A stretch of DNA of 64,000 bases from NCBI GenBank assembly GCA_965656445.1, contig CBFHKO010000001.1, forward strand, positions 372,001 to 436,000. Reading direction: 5' to 3'. The position numbers were made by a program, and so were the translations under genes. This document shows positions 43,123 to 52,332 of this stretch, piece by piece. This DNA comes from JAHEJA01 sp965656445 (lineage in GTDB: Bacteria; Pseudomonadota; Alphaproteobacteria; Rhodobacterales; Rhodobacteraceae). Positions within the stretch are counted from its first letter, which is position 1. Every line of letters begins with the position of its first letter. The notes beneath the pieces were generated by a model. The model made no database searches, was not told the DNA's origin, and was given only the letters and a program-made list of their open reading frames with translations.

Positions 43123-46045
43123 GAACGCGCCCTCCTTCTGGGTCAAATGCAACTGGATCAATCACTTCGCAGAGTGTTTCAACACCGCGAAGATGATCGA
43201 CCATTTTGATGGTATCGCCAATCCGCTCTGGCCCCCGCTTGAGAAAGGCGAGGCCAAGGAAATGACCCAATGTGGGTGAAAAGCCAACGGATGTGACATA
43301 GCCTTGATCGTTGATGCGCACAGGATCCGCATCGGGATTGAACAAATGCGCCCCTGCTGTGATTTGCTTGACCACGCCGACGGGTTTCAATCCGACCAAA
43401 CGTTCACGATCTGGATCCATCAATCCCTCACGCGCCGCCATGGTTTGACCGATGCAATCCTTTTTCCGGCTGACCATTTTATCCATACCGATATCAAAGG
43501 CCGTCGTGCGACCGTGGATTTCCGCATGGGTAATTAGGCCCTTTTCAATGCGCAACACATTAAGAGCTTCCATGCCATATGGCCCGCCTTCTAATGCCTC
43601 GGCGCGGTTGACCAAGAGATCATAAAAGCTTTCCCCAAAGCGCGCGGGAACCGCCACTTCGTAGGCGTGTTCGCCGCTAAATGAAATTCGGAACAAGCGC
43701 CCTTTGACACCTAATATGTCAACCTCACCACAGCCCATGAACGGCCATGTCTCGGATGTAATGTCTTGATCCACCAAAGCGTTCAGCAAATCGCGTGATT
43801 TCGGTCCCGCCACTGCAAATTGCGCCCATTGCTCTGTGACCGAAACAAAGCTCACGTCCCATTCGGGATGCAAGCATTGATGCACAAAATCGAGGTGACG
43901 CATGACTTCGCCTGCTGCGGCGGTTGTGGTGGTCATGACATAATGCTGCTCGCCCATGCGCGCCGTGGTGCCGTCGTCCATGACATGCCCATCTTCTCTG
44001 AGCATCAACCCATAACGCACACGCCCAACTTTGAGGGTTGAGAATGTGTTGGTATAGACAAAATCCAACAGTTTGGCCGCATCTGGGCCTTGGATATCAA
44101 TCTTGCCCAATGTCGAGACATCACAGACCCCAACAGTCGAGCGCACCATATTGACTTCTCTATCGCAGGATTGCCGCCAATGGCGTTCGCCCTCAATGGG
44201 GAAATAGCTAGGACGATACCAGAGCCCGGCTTCGATCATCGGTGCCCTGCGTGCCACGCTGAGATCATGCGAGGTGGTAAAGCGTTGCGGTGCAAAGCCG
44301 ATGCCTTGCGCGCTGGCGCCCATTGCCGCAATGGAGACCGGTGAATAAGGCGGGCGGAACGTGGTTGTTCCCGTTTCAGGAATACCGCGTCCCGTCGCAT
44401 CGGCCAAGACCGCCAAGGCCGCGACATTAGAATTCTTGCCCTGATCCGTGGCCATGCCTTGGGTCGTGTAGCGCTTCATATGCTCAACAGAGCGGAAGTT
44501 TTCTTGAGCGGCTTGTTTTACGTCTTTAACCGTCACATCGTTTTGGAAATCAAGCCAAGCACGCCCTTTGCCTGGAACCGCCCAAAGCGGCTCTAGCCCA
44601 TAGGCATCTTCTTCGGCAGTCGGGGTGCTGATCTCAATAGCTTTGCCACCAAGGTCCGCAATCACCGATGCCGTGACACTCAGAGCCGAGGCAAGGCAAT
44701 CTTGGGTCGACATATGCCCATTCGCCGCGCCGACGACGACCTGACCCGGAATAGAATTCGGCGTTGGAACAAAGGAGGCGATGTCCTCATTCCATGTCGG
44801 GCGTCCATTCATATGACACGTCATGTGAACCGAGGGGTTCCACCCACCTGACATGGCAACGCTTTGCGTGGTGATTTTATCGGTGCCGCTTGCATGTTCA
44901 ATCGTGACGCTTTCGACGCCCAATCGTCCTGTGGTATTTGTGATCGCCCCTGATGTGAAGATTGGGAAATCACCCACCAAATTGACATCATCGCGCGCAT
45001 CGACATAGGCCGCGATGTGCACGCCTGAGCCCTGCAAATCCTGAGCGGTCCGCAACGCGTTGTTGTTGTTGCCAAAAATCACCAAGCTTTGTGCAGGAGC
45101 AACGCCCCAGCGATTGGCATAGGCCCGCACAGCGCTTGCCGTCATGATCCCTGGGCGATCGTTATTGCGAAACGCGATGGGGCGTTCTAACGCGCCTGCG
45201 GCCAAAATCGCGCGTTTGGCAACGATCCGCCAGAAACATTCCAAAGGCGCATCTTTTTTGTTGGACACATGATGGCTTACCCGTTCCAGCGCGCCATAGG
45301 TGCCTTGATCATAGGCACCTGTGACCGTTGTGCGGTTCATGAGATGGACATTGTCCATCTCGGATAAGGTTCGCACCATATCCGCCGCCCAAATATGTCC
45401 TGGCTTGCCATCCACCTCATAGGTTTCGGCATTCAGGCGTCCGCCCATCATGCTATCTTCGTCCGCGAGGATCACATCCAAGCCCGCTTGCGCCGCCGCA
45501 TAGGCCGACATTAACCCAGAGGGCCCAGCGCCGATGATCAGCACATCGCAATAGGCAAAGGCCTGTTCGTATCTGTCTGGATTATGCTCTTCGCTCAACG
45601 CCCCTAAACCAGCGGCGCGGCGAATGACGGGTTCATAGAGTTTTTCCCAAAACGCCTTGGGCCACATAAAGGTTTTGTAATAGAACCCTGCACCCAAGAA
45701 AGGCGAGAGCAGGTTATTCACCGACAAAGCATCAATGCTAAGGGAGGGCCAGTTGTTCTGGCTCCGTACGACGAGGCCGTTGTGAATTTCCTGCACTGTT
45801 GCACGTAAGTTGGGATCTTGGCTTGCGCCAGTTCCCACTGTCATAATGGCATTGGGCTCTTCGCTTCCTGCGGTCAAGACGCCCCGTGGGCGGTGGTATT
45901 TGAACGAGCGCGCCATGAGGCGCACATCGTTTGCCAAGAGTGCAGAGGCGACTGTGTCGCCTTCGTAGCCGCGATAGTCCGTGCCATCAAAGCGAAAGGT
46001 GACTGAGCTGTCTCTGTTAAGAATGCCTTTTGATGCAAGTCTCAT
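43115..46045 (-). CDS. soxA: Sarcosine oxidase alpha subunit
   Basis: Large subunit, 976 residues. N-terminal ferredoxin-like region (DSSVTFRFDGTDYRGYEGDTVASALL), NAD-binding IIGAGPSGLMSAYAAAQAG near 170, and a C-terminal aminomethyltransferase-type folate domain (about 600-976; GVCDVSTLGKIDIQGPDAAKLLDFVYTN, FSGEHAYEVAVP). It channels the formaldehyde from sarcosine oxidation to tetrahydrofolate. Its start overlaps soxD by four bases (ATGA). Confidence 0.96.
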   Translation of the reverse strand: MRLASKGILNRDSSVTFRFDGTDYRGYEGDTVASALLANDVRLMARSFKYHRPRGVLTAGSEEPNAIMTVGTGASQDPNLRATVQEIHNGLVVRSQNNWPSLSIDALSVNNLLSPFLGAGFYYKTFMWPKAFWEKLYEPVIRRAAGLGALSEEHNPDRYEQAFAYCDVLIIGAGPSGLMSAYAAAQAGLDVILADEDSMMGGRLNAETYEVDGKPGHIWAADMVRTLSEMDNVHLMNRTTVTGAYDQGTYGALERVSHHVSNKKDAPLECFWRIVAKRAILAAGALERPIAFRNNDRPGIMTASAVRAYANRWGVAPAQSLVIFGNNNNALRTAQDLQGSGVHIAAYVDARDDVNLVGDFPIFTSGAITNTTGRLGVESVTIEHASGTDKITTQSVAMSGGWNPSVHMTCHMNGRPTWNEDIASFVPTPNSIPGQVVVGAANGHMSTQDCLASALSVTASVIADLGGKAIEISTPTAEEDAYGLEPLWAVPGKGRAWLDFQNDVTVKDVKQAAQENFRSVEHMKRYTTQGMATDQGKNSNVAALAVLADATGRGIPETGTTTFRPPYSPVSIAAMGASAQGIGFAPQRFTTSHDLSVARRAPMIEAGLWYRPSYFPIEGERHWRQSCDREVNMVRSTVGVCDVSTLGKIDIQGPDAAKLLDFVYTNTFSTLKVGRVRYGLMLREDGHVMDDGTTARMGEQHYVMTTTTAAAGEVMRHLDFVHQCLHPEWDVSFVSVTEQWAQFAVAGPKSRDLLNALVDQDITSETWPFMGCGEVDILGVKGRLFRISFSGEHAYEVAVPARFGESFYDLLVNRAEALEGGPYGMEALNVLRIEKGLITHAEIHGRTTAFDIGMDKMVSRKKDCIGQTMAAREGLMDPDRERLVGLKPVGVVKQITAGAHLFNPDADPVRINDQGYVTSVGFSPTLGHFLGLAFLKRGPERIGDTIKMVDHLRGVETLCEVIDPVAFDPEGGRVRG

Positions 46046-46314
46046 GATGCCGCCCCTTTCAGTTTAGACGCGAGCTGAGCCCCAAGAACCTCATGCGTGA
46101 CCGTATTGCGCGTCACAACCAACCAAGACCCACAGCCCCCCTCATGATACCAGAGGTCTTTGGTTTCGCCTGCGGGATTGTCGCGCAGATGAACGTAGTC
46201 GTTCCACGCCGCGACCCCTGCATCAGGAGCAGGCCGATCCACGGCCACAGCATCCCCAACATAGTAAAATTCACGACGATCACGATCGCCACATATTGGA
46301 CAAGGAATACGCAT
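46042..46314 (-). CDS. soxD: Sarcosine oxidase delta subunit
   Basis: 90-residue zinc-binding subunit. Ligand cysteines in MRIPCPICGDRDRREFYY and the HEGGCGSWLVVTRNT segment (His and Cys) match the family's single zinc site. The ribosome site AGGAGGG overlaps the soxB stop codon, so translation is tightly coupled. Second gene of the operon. Confidence 0.94.
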   Translation of the reverse strand: MRIPCPICGDRDRREFYYVGDAVAVDRPAPDAGVAAWNDYVHLRDNPAGETKDLWYHEGGCGSWLVVTRNTVTHEVLGAQLASKLKGAAS

Positions 46315-46325
46315 ACTCGTCCCTC

Positions 46326-47579
46326 CTAATGCAAATTGTGCTGAGAGCCTTTGCCCTCTTCATCCATTAACCCACGACCCGTGCGGAACCGATCCAAACG
46401 GAATTTGGCGGCAGGTTCATGATGACGATCCGTAGCCATCAAATGGGCAAAACTATACCCCGATCCGGGAACAGCCTTGAAACCACCATAGCACCAGCCA
46501 CAGTCGATATAGAGCCCGTCAATGTCCGTTTTATCGATAATCGGTGAGCCATCCGGCGTCATATCCATGATGCCCCCCCAAGAGCGAAGCACCTTGGATT
46601 TGCCAATCATCGGCATCAGGGTCATTCCTGCTTCCATGACGTGTTCCTTCATGGGCAGGTTGCCGCGTGAGGCATAAGAGGCATAGAAATCCAAATCACC
46701 GCCGAAGACCAAACCGCCTTTGTCAGATTGGCTAATGTAGAAGTGCCCCATGCCAAAGCTCACCACATGATCAATCACGGGTTTGAGCCCTTCGGTCACA
46801 AAAGCTTGCAACACATGGCTTTCAATCGGAAGCCGCATGCCCGCCATGGCCGCAACTTGACCAGAGCGGCCTGCGGTCACAATGCCAACCTTTTTCGCTT
46901 TGATCGCGCCGCGTGTTGTTTGCACACCGCGGACTTTGCCGTTTTCAATGTCAATTCCTGTGACTTCGCAATTCTGAACCAAATCAACACCGCGTTGATC
47001 GGCGCCCCGTGCATAGCCCCATGCCACCGCATCATGGCGCGCTGTGCCGCCGCGTGGATGTAAAAGGCCGCCATAGATTGGGAAGCGTGTATTGTCGAAA
47101 TCCAAATACGGCAGGTGCTTGCGCACACCTTCGCGGTCCAGAAGAATAGCATCGTCCCCTTGGTTCACCATAGAATTCCCACGCCGCACAAAGGCATCAC
47201 GCTGACCATCTGAGTGGAACAAATTTATCAAGCCACGCTGCGAATGCATCACATTGTAGTTCAGATCATTTTCAAGGTTTTCCCAAAGCTTAAGGGAATG
47301 GGAATAAAACTCGCTGTTGCCTTGCAGGAAATAATTTGCGCGCACAATCGTTGTGTTCCGCCCAACGTTGCCGCCGCCAATATATCCCTTTTCCAAAACG
47401 GCGATATTGGTCATGCCATGGTTCTTGGCCAGATAATAAGCCGTGGAAAGCCCATGCCCACCACCGCCAATGATGACCATGTCATATTCATCTTTTGGTT
47501 CAGGATCGCGCCAATGCGACGTCCAACCCTTGTTACCAGTGAGACCTTCTTTCAAAACGCGAAGCGCGGAAAAGCGCAT
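46326..47579 (-). CDS. soxB: Sarcosine oxidase beta subunit
   Basis: Flavoprotein subunit that oxidises sarcosine to glycine, formaldehyde and hydrogen peroxide. 417 residues from ATG 47579, with AGGGAG seven bases upstream; an in-frame TTG or ATG farther up is unneeded. FAD motif VIIGGGGHGLSTAYYLAKNHG; the LLHPRGGTARHDAVAWGYA stretch holds the histidine that, in characterised SoxB, binds FMN covalently. First gene of soxBDAG. The usual folate C1 genes (folD, purU, glyA) are not adjacent here. Confidence 0.95.
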   Translation of the reverse strand: MRFSALRVLKEGLTGNKGWTSHWRDPEPKDEYDMVIIGGGGHGLSTAYYLAKNHGMTNIAVLEKGYIGGGNVGRNTTIVRANYFLQGNSEFYSHSLKLWENLENDLNYNVMHSQRGLINLFHSDGQRDAFVRRGNSMVNQGDDAILLDREGVRKHLPYLDFDNTRFPIYGGLLHPRGGTARHDAVAWGYARGADQRGVDLVQNCEVTGIDIENGKVRGVQTTRGAIKAKKVGIVTAGRSGQVAAMAGMRLPIESHVLQAFVTEGLKPVIDHVVSFGMGHFYISQSDKGGLVFGGDLDFYASYASRGNLPMKEHVMEAGMTLMPMIGKSKVLRSWGGIMDMTPDGSPIIDKTDIDGLYIDCGWCYGGFKAVPGSGYSFAHLMATDRHHEPAAKFRLDRFRTGRGLMDEEGKGSQHNLH

Positions 47580-47679
47580 GTCAATCTCCCTTAAAAGCTT
47601 GGGAGAATGAAGCAAGTCTTGGCTGGTTTAGCAAGGTCGCATTGCGACTCTTGATGACGTTTTTTACAAAATCATCTAA

Positions 47680-49005
47680 TTAATGCGCCAGCTTAAAATA
47701 GTCGACTTCTAAGATTTCGTTGGTGCCATCGTTTTTACAGGACGTTATGTCGTTTTTGGCGCCAAGGACAATATCCCCCTTGGACAGCAAACTCGACCCT
47801 TTGATCACGTTGCGTTTGGACCCGCCGCTTTCGACAAAAATTTTGGTGTTTGAGATAATCTGTGAGCCCACGGCAAAGAGCCCCGCGGACAGATAAGCCC
47901 CCCCCTTTGACATCAACACAGCCCCGTTTCCATCGGCACAATCATTTTGTTTCCCAAGTGCAAGCCGGTTAAAACTAAAGAAGCTTTGCGCCCAATTGTT
48001 TTGTGTCACAATCATCACATTGGTTAGGGTCACACCCCCCGCAAAGGTAAAGGCGCAATTGGGCGAAATAAATACAAAATTTTCATACTTTCCGCGCTCA
48101 AATTTCATCCGACGCCCGTTTTTACAACGCCGATAATTGATGCGCCCTGCTGTGAAGCGATGCGGCTGAACAACACGAGGGCCAAGCTTCAATACCTTTT
48201 CAGTTGTGATATAGGAGGGCGTGAACTCTGTTTTGGTTTGGCTATTCAAATCGTTATAAACATTGCCGATTTGTGATAGTAATGCGATATGTTTGCGTCC
48301 TGTTTCCACAGCTTCCTCAAGCCCTGGGTTGCTCGCATAGCTTCCTTGAAGGTGATCTTCGGTTAAAACAGCAACCTCGGAATTTTCGGCAAAACTGCCT
48401 CCGCTATAAACGACAACCTTAGTTAGGCCATGCAAACAAACCCCTTCGCCAACATTCGTGTCATTTTTCAAGACCAAGGTTTTGAGAGCGATCAAACCGT
48501 TGCGAAAACAATTCGGGCGATATGTTGTGGCATAGCTCACCACTTTCAAATCGCGTTGAGGATTATCAACGAAACTATAGAACAAGTCGCTAATTGGGTT
48601 GCTGTTCACCTTCGCAAAATCAAGCTCAATACGGACAGCTTTTCGACTGTTATTTTGGGGTGTGAAAGACCGCGTGTCTTCATCCCAAACACCGAAGATG
48701 ATGTCTTGGGGTGTAATGGCAGCAAGCATATCAGCAGAATTTTCAAAACTGCTTGTGGTGTCCAAGACCTTTTGTTTCACGTCGGCAATAGAGTTGTCTT
48801 GATCGAAGGCCTCATGCAACGCTGTATAGGCAAGCGTGTCAACAAATCCTTGATACCGTTCTTTGTGAGTCATCACATTAAGCACGTTGATCGGTGCGGC
48901 CATAAACAAAAAGAAGACGGGCAGCATGACTAAGGCGGCGACAGAAAAGCCCCCATCCTCACGATCCGCTAAGAACGCTTTGGTGAATTTCAATAGGCGA
49001 CCCAT
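47680..49005 (-). CDS. TadG-like pilus-associated membrane protein
   Basis: 441 residues. The N-terminus MGRLLKFTKAFLADREDGGFSVAALVMLPVFFLFMAAPINVLNVM is a type-IV-prepilin-like start with glycine-phenylalanine before one membrane helix, as in TadG. The rest is extracytoplasmic; the C-terminal half has repeated short strands (GGAYLSAGLFAVGSQIIS, SKGDIVLGAKND) resembling a beta-helix, and several cysteines. No von Willebrand domain is obvious. It starts one base after the tadE stop. The rest of the tad export machinery is not in the window. Confidence 0.75.
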   Translation of the reverse strand: MGRLLKFTKAFLADREDGGFSVAALVMLPVFFLFMAAPINVLNVMTHKERYQGFVDTLAYTALHEAFDQDNSIADVKQKVLDTTSSFENSADMLAAITPQDIIFGVWDEDTRSFTPQNNSRKAVRIELDFAKVNSNPISDLFYSFVDNPQRDLKVVSYATTYRPNCFRNGLIALKTLVLKNDTNVGEGVCLHGLTKVVVYSGGSFAENSEVAVLTEDHLQGSYASNPGLEEAVETGRKHIALLSQIGNVYNDLNSQTKTEFTPSYITTEKVLKLGPRVVQPHRFTAGRINYRRCKNGRRMKFERGKYENFVFISPNCAFTFAGGVTLTNVMIVTQNNWAQSFFSFNRLALGKQNDCADGNGAVLMSKGGAYLSAGLFAVGSQIISNTKIFVESGGSKRNVIKGSSLLSKGDIVLGAKNDITSCKNDGTNEILEVDYFKLAH

Positions 49006-49006
49006 G

Positions 49007-49450
49007 TTAGTGATTTTCCACATGGTAATAGGCGGACATGCTGATGTTTGATTGCCGAACGGCTTCAAATCGATCTGCAAACCCTAAAATTGGGAGGAGC
49101 GCCAGCATTGGAATCGCCACATTCACCTGAACAATGTCATTTTGGTCAATCAAGATGACAGTCGAGTTTTCAGACGAATAATCCAATCGCGCACGGCTTG
49201 TGATAAAATCGTCGATCTGAACTTTTGCTTCATTCGTCGTGGCAATAGCGCCCAGTGCATAAGCACGCGCCACGCGATTCATTTCATTCAGGATCATAGT
49301 TTGTCTAATCATCCCAACGGAAAAGCCGAACATGATGACAAACAGAAACACAAAAAGCGGAAACCAGATGACAAATTCGACAGAATAGCTGCCGGTTTCA
49401 TCGCGCGCAAATTTTCTAAGCCAAGGGAATTTGGAATATGGAGAGCGCAT
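49007..49450 (-). CDS. TadE-like pseudopilin
   Basis: 147 residues. Charged N-terminus (RKFARDETGSYSVEFVIWFPLFVFLFVIMFGFSVGM): the G-S-Y-S-V-E-F segment is a prepilin-peptidase-like site with the conserved +5 glutamate, followed by one membrane helix. The C-terminal part is periplasmic. Part of a two-gene tadE-tadG pair on the minus strand; it may seed or anchor Flp-type pili if the machinery is elsewhere on the chromosome. Confidence 0.78.
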   Translation of the reverse strand: MRSPYSKFPWLRKFARDETGSYSVEFVIWFPLFVFLFVIMFGFSVGMIRQTMILNEMNRVARAYALGAIATTNEAKVQIDDFITSRARLDYSSENSTVILIDQNDIVQVNVAIPMLALLPILGFADRFEAVRQSNISMSAYYHVENH

Positions 49451-49530
49451 AGTGGGATTTCACCTCAGGAATCGTTTGCTGATTGCTTTGGTGTAAAGTC
49501 GAAATATGGCGAGACTTGGACTAGAACAGG

Positions 49531-49566
49531 GCCAAAATAAAAGCGCCCGCAAAAAACGGGCGCTTT
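49531..49566 (-). terminator. gdhA intrinsic terminator
   Basis: On the minus strand AAAGCGCCCG-TTTTTTG-CGGGCGCTTT, a ten-pair stem, runs into TTATTTTGG. It lies 20 bases after the gdhA stop. Confidence 0.93.
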
Positions 49567-49585
49567 CGTAAAAATTTGAAATAGC

Positions 49586-51016
49586 TCAGAGGCCTTTGGC
49601 TTTGTAAGCTGCTGCAACCTTGTTGATCGACACCAAATAGGCTGCCGTGCGAAGGTCATTCACATCGGAACGCTCATGCCAAACTTCGCGCATTGATTGG
49701 AAAGAGGCGCGCATTGTGTCATCCAGACCAGAGCGCACCAATTCCAGTTCGCCCGCCCCTTTTAGGAACTTTTGCTTGAACCCATGGGACGGCGTCCATG
49801 CATCGCCCAAAGCATCAGAGAGGCTTTCTAATTCGCGCACAACCAATTCATTACGCGCCTCTTCTTGGCGACGTTGCATACGACCAAAGCGGATGTGGCT
49901 GAGGTTTTTCACCCATTCGAAATAGGACACGGTCACACCGCCTGCGTTGGCATACATATCAGGGATAATCACCACGCCTTTTTCGTTCAGGATTTCATCA
50001 GCGCCCGCTGTCACAGGACCATTCGCGGCCTCAATGATCAATTTGGTTTGAATGCGCGCTGCGTTTTCAAGGTTGATGACACCTTCCATGGCCGCAGGAA
50101 TGAGAATATCACATTCTTTTTCCAATACTGAGGCACCGTTTTCAACATAAGTCGCATCAGGGAAGCCTTTAACACCCCCATTAGCGCCAATCCATTCACG
50201 AACCGCGTCTACATTTAACCCACTGTCATTGACCAAAGCACCATCGCGTTCGATGATCGCTGTAATGACAGAGCCGTCTTCTTCGCTTAGGAATTTTGCA
50301 GCGTGATAGCCAACATTCCCCAAACCTTGAACCACGATGCGTTTGCCATCCAATGTTCCAGACATATTGGCCGCTTTGATATCTTTTGCATCGCGGAAAT
50401 ATTCTTGCAACGCATACTGAACACCACGCCCTGTCGCTTCGACACGGCCTGCAATACCGCCTGCGTTCAATGGCTTACCTGTGACACAGGCCTTAGAGTT
50501 GATATCCGTTGTATTCATGCGCGCATATTGATCGGCAATCCATGCCATTTCACGCTCACCTGTTCCCATATCTGGCGCAGGAACGTTTTGGCTTGGGTTG
50601 ATCAAATCGCGCTTGATCAATTCATAAGCAAAGCGACGAGTAATAAGTTCAAGCTCATGTTCGTCGTATTTGCGAGGATCAATGCAAAGTCCGCCTTTTG
50701 ATCCGCCAAATGGCGCTTCGACCAAGGCACATTTATAGGTCATAAGTGCCGCGAGCGCCTCAACTTCGTCCTGATTAACGGTGTCTGCATAGCGAATACC
50801 GCCTTTTACGGGCTCCATATGTTCTGAGTGAACAGAGCGATATCCCGTAAACGTTTGAATTTCTCCGCGCAGACGAACACCAAAACGCACAGTGTAAGTC
50901 GCATTACACACACGTATTTTTTCCTCAAGCCCAGGTGGCAAATCGATTAACCGAACTGCACGGTTAAACATCATATCCACGCTCTCGCGGAAACTTGGTT
51001 CATTTCTCGGTGACAT
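49586..51016 (-). CDS. Glu/Leu/Phe/Val-family dehydrogenase (probable glutamate dehydrogenase)
   Basis: 476 residues. The N-domain has GGIRYADTVNQDEVEALAALMTYKCALVEAPFGGSKGGL, with the catalytic lysine in GGSKGG, and AMDMG-like PAPDMGTGEREMAW. The NAD-binding domain has IVVQGLGNVGYHAAKFL. C-terminal ANAGGVTVSYFEWVKN is characteristic of the family. The size and motifs suit hexameric glutamate dehydrogenase; cofactor (NAD or NADP) cannot be fixed by eye. The ATG has GGAGGTG six bases upstream. Monocistronic with its own terminator. Confidence 0.9.
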   Translation of the reverse strand: MSPRNEPSFRESVDMMFNRAVRLIDLPPGLEEKIRVCNATYTVRFGVRLRGEIQTFTGYRSVHSEHMEPVKGGIRYADTVNQDEVEALAALMTYKCALVEAPFGGSKGGLCIDPRKYDEHELELITRRFAYELIKRDLINPSQNVPAPDMGTGEREMAWIADQYARMNTTDINSKACVTGKPLNAGGIAGRVEATGRGVQYALQEYFRDAKDIKAANMSGTLDGKRIVVQGLGNVGYHAAKFLSEEDGSVITAIIERDGALVNDSGLNVDAVREWIGANGGVKGFPDATYVENGASVLEKECDILIPAAMEGVINLENAARIQTKLIIEAANGPVTAGADEILNEKGVVIIPDMYANAGGVTVSYFEWVKNLSHIRFGRMQRRQEEARNELVVRELESLSDALGDAWTPSHGFKQKFLKGAGELELVRSGLDDTMRASFQSMREVWHERSDVNDLRTAAYLVSINKVAAAYKAKGL

Positions 51017-51073
51017 TGAGCACCTCCGATGGTTGTCTCATTAAGTGATCAAACAGGCTAACGACAAAATGCC

Positions 51074-51094
51074 GCAGATAGCTTAGGTATCTGC
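51074..51094. promoter_or_regulatory. Hairpin upstream of gdhA
   Basis: GCAGATA-GCTTAGG-TATCTGC, a seven-pair dyad 58-78 bases before the gdhA ATG. Its place in the promoter region suggests an operator; no factor can be named. Confidence 0.35.
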
Positions 51095-51095
51095 C

Positions 51096-51128
51096 AAAAA
51101 AATAAGCATAGAAAGTACATTCTATGCT
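51096..51128 (-). terminator. Terminator of the beta-hydroxyacid dehydrogenase gene
   Basis: On the minus strand AGCATAGAA-TGTACT-TTCTATGCT, a nine-pair AT-rich stem, is followed by TATTTTTTT. It stands about 85 bases after the stop at 51214. The gene-free stretch between is very AT-rich. Confidence 0.8.
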
Positions 51129-51213
51129 AAATAGTTACAAAACTATCAAAAAGTTATAAATTTTCTGGACCAAAAATATAAAATTACTTTGACCCAGAAA
51201 AATATTTTCGAAT

Positions 51214-52155
51214 TTAACCGACGCGAATTTCATAACCCGGCTCTTCGGGTTCATCATCGACCATTTCCGCTGGAAACCCGGGCGCTGTGATATCCAAACC
51301 AGTGGCATCTTCGAGTCGGCGAATAATATTGTCCGATTGCTCGCGCGCGCCATAACGGTCTATGCCGTCTTGGAAGATGGAAATCAACAGCGGGTTCAAT
51401 TCCAACGGAACATTTGCGCGATCCGCGACTTGCTGGAATAGCCCGATGTCCTTGGCCACCAAATCCATTGTAAAAGAAATGTCGCGGCTTCCGTTTAGGA
51501 TCACTTGGCTTTCTGTTTCATGGACGAATGACGTCCCCGACGAAATCTTGATCGCCTCATAGGCCACGCCAAGGTCCATGCCGGCCCCTGCTGCAACCGT
51601 CAACGCCTCTGTGCAAGAGACAAGATTTGCCGTCGCCAAATAGTTTGTGATGACTTTTAAAATGCTCGCGGATCCAATTGGCCCAGTGTGCAAAACTCGA
51701 CGTCCCATTGTCGTCAACAAAGGAAGCACTGTTTCGAATGTCTCGCGATCACATCCTGCGAAAATGCTGATGTTTCCCGTATCCGCACGATGGCAGCCGC
51801 CTGACACGGGGCAATCTACGGCACGCCCACCTGCGGCAACTACCATTGAGCTAAGCCGTTTAACCTCGGCTTCATCGGTCGTGGACATCTCTAGCCACAC
51901 TTTGCCATCGCGCACATTGGGCAACATCTCTTGCAACACGGCGTCTGAGGCGGCGGGGCTTGGCAAACATGTAATTACGACATCACAAGTCTCCATCAGT
52001 TGCGCTGGATTTTGACCATCCTTCGCGCCCTTCTCTACAAATTTCGCAACGAACTCTGCGTTCAAGTCATACACATAGAGGTCCACCCCATTGCGCAACA
52101 AGCTCCCGGAAAGTTTGCCGCCGACATTTCCCAGTCCAATAAATCCAACCTTCAT
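51214..52155 (-). CDS. 3-hydroxyisobutyrate-type dehydrogenase (beta-hydroxyacid dehydrogenase family)
   Basis: 313 residues. NAD(P) motif GFIGLGNVGGKLSGSLL at the N-terminus, substrate loop VDCPVSGGCHRADTGNISIF (family motif DAPVSGG), and the catalytic-lysine segment ILKVITNYLATANLV. The C-terminal helical domain has DLVAKDIGLFQQVAD. It oxidises or reduces a beta-hydroxyacid; candidates include 3-hydroxyisobutyrate and tartronate semialdehyde, which I cannot distinguish. About 35 residues extend past the usual end (EEPGYEIRVG). RBS AGGGAG present. Divergent from pirin. Confidence 0.85.
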   Translation of the reverse strand: MKVGFIGLGNVGGKLSGSLLRNGVDLYVYDLNAEFVAKFVEKGAKDGQNPAQLMETCDVVITCLPSPAASDAVLQEMLPNVRDGKVWLEMSTTDEAEVKRLSSMVVAAGGRAVDCPVSGGCHRADTGNISIFAGCDRETFETVLPLLTTMGRRVLHTGPIGSASILKVITNYLATANLVSCTEALTVAAGAGMDLGVAYEAIKISSGTSFVHETESQVILNGSRDISFTMDLVAKDIGLFQQVADRANVPLELNPLLISIFQDGIDRYGAREQSDNIIRRLEDATGLDITAPGFPAEMVDDEPEEPGYEIRVG

Positions 52156-52332
52156 TTGATTCTCCCTGTGGTTTTTCTCAGACTGACAAATTGAGGATTT
52201 CTAAACCTGCTAAAACCGACATTTTATGACCTGTGCAAAAATGCATGGACCCTGATCACAGACAAACAGAAGTTACCCTTGTTGCACACACTGCGGCGCT
52301 CTATCTCTGACACAGACAAAGGAGAAACCACT

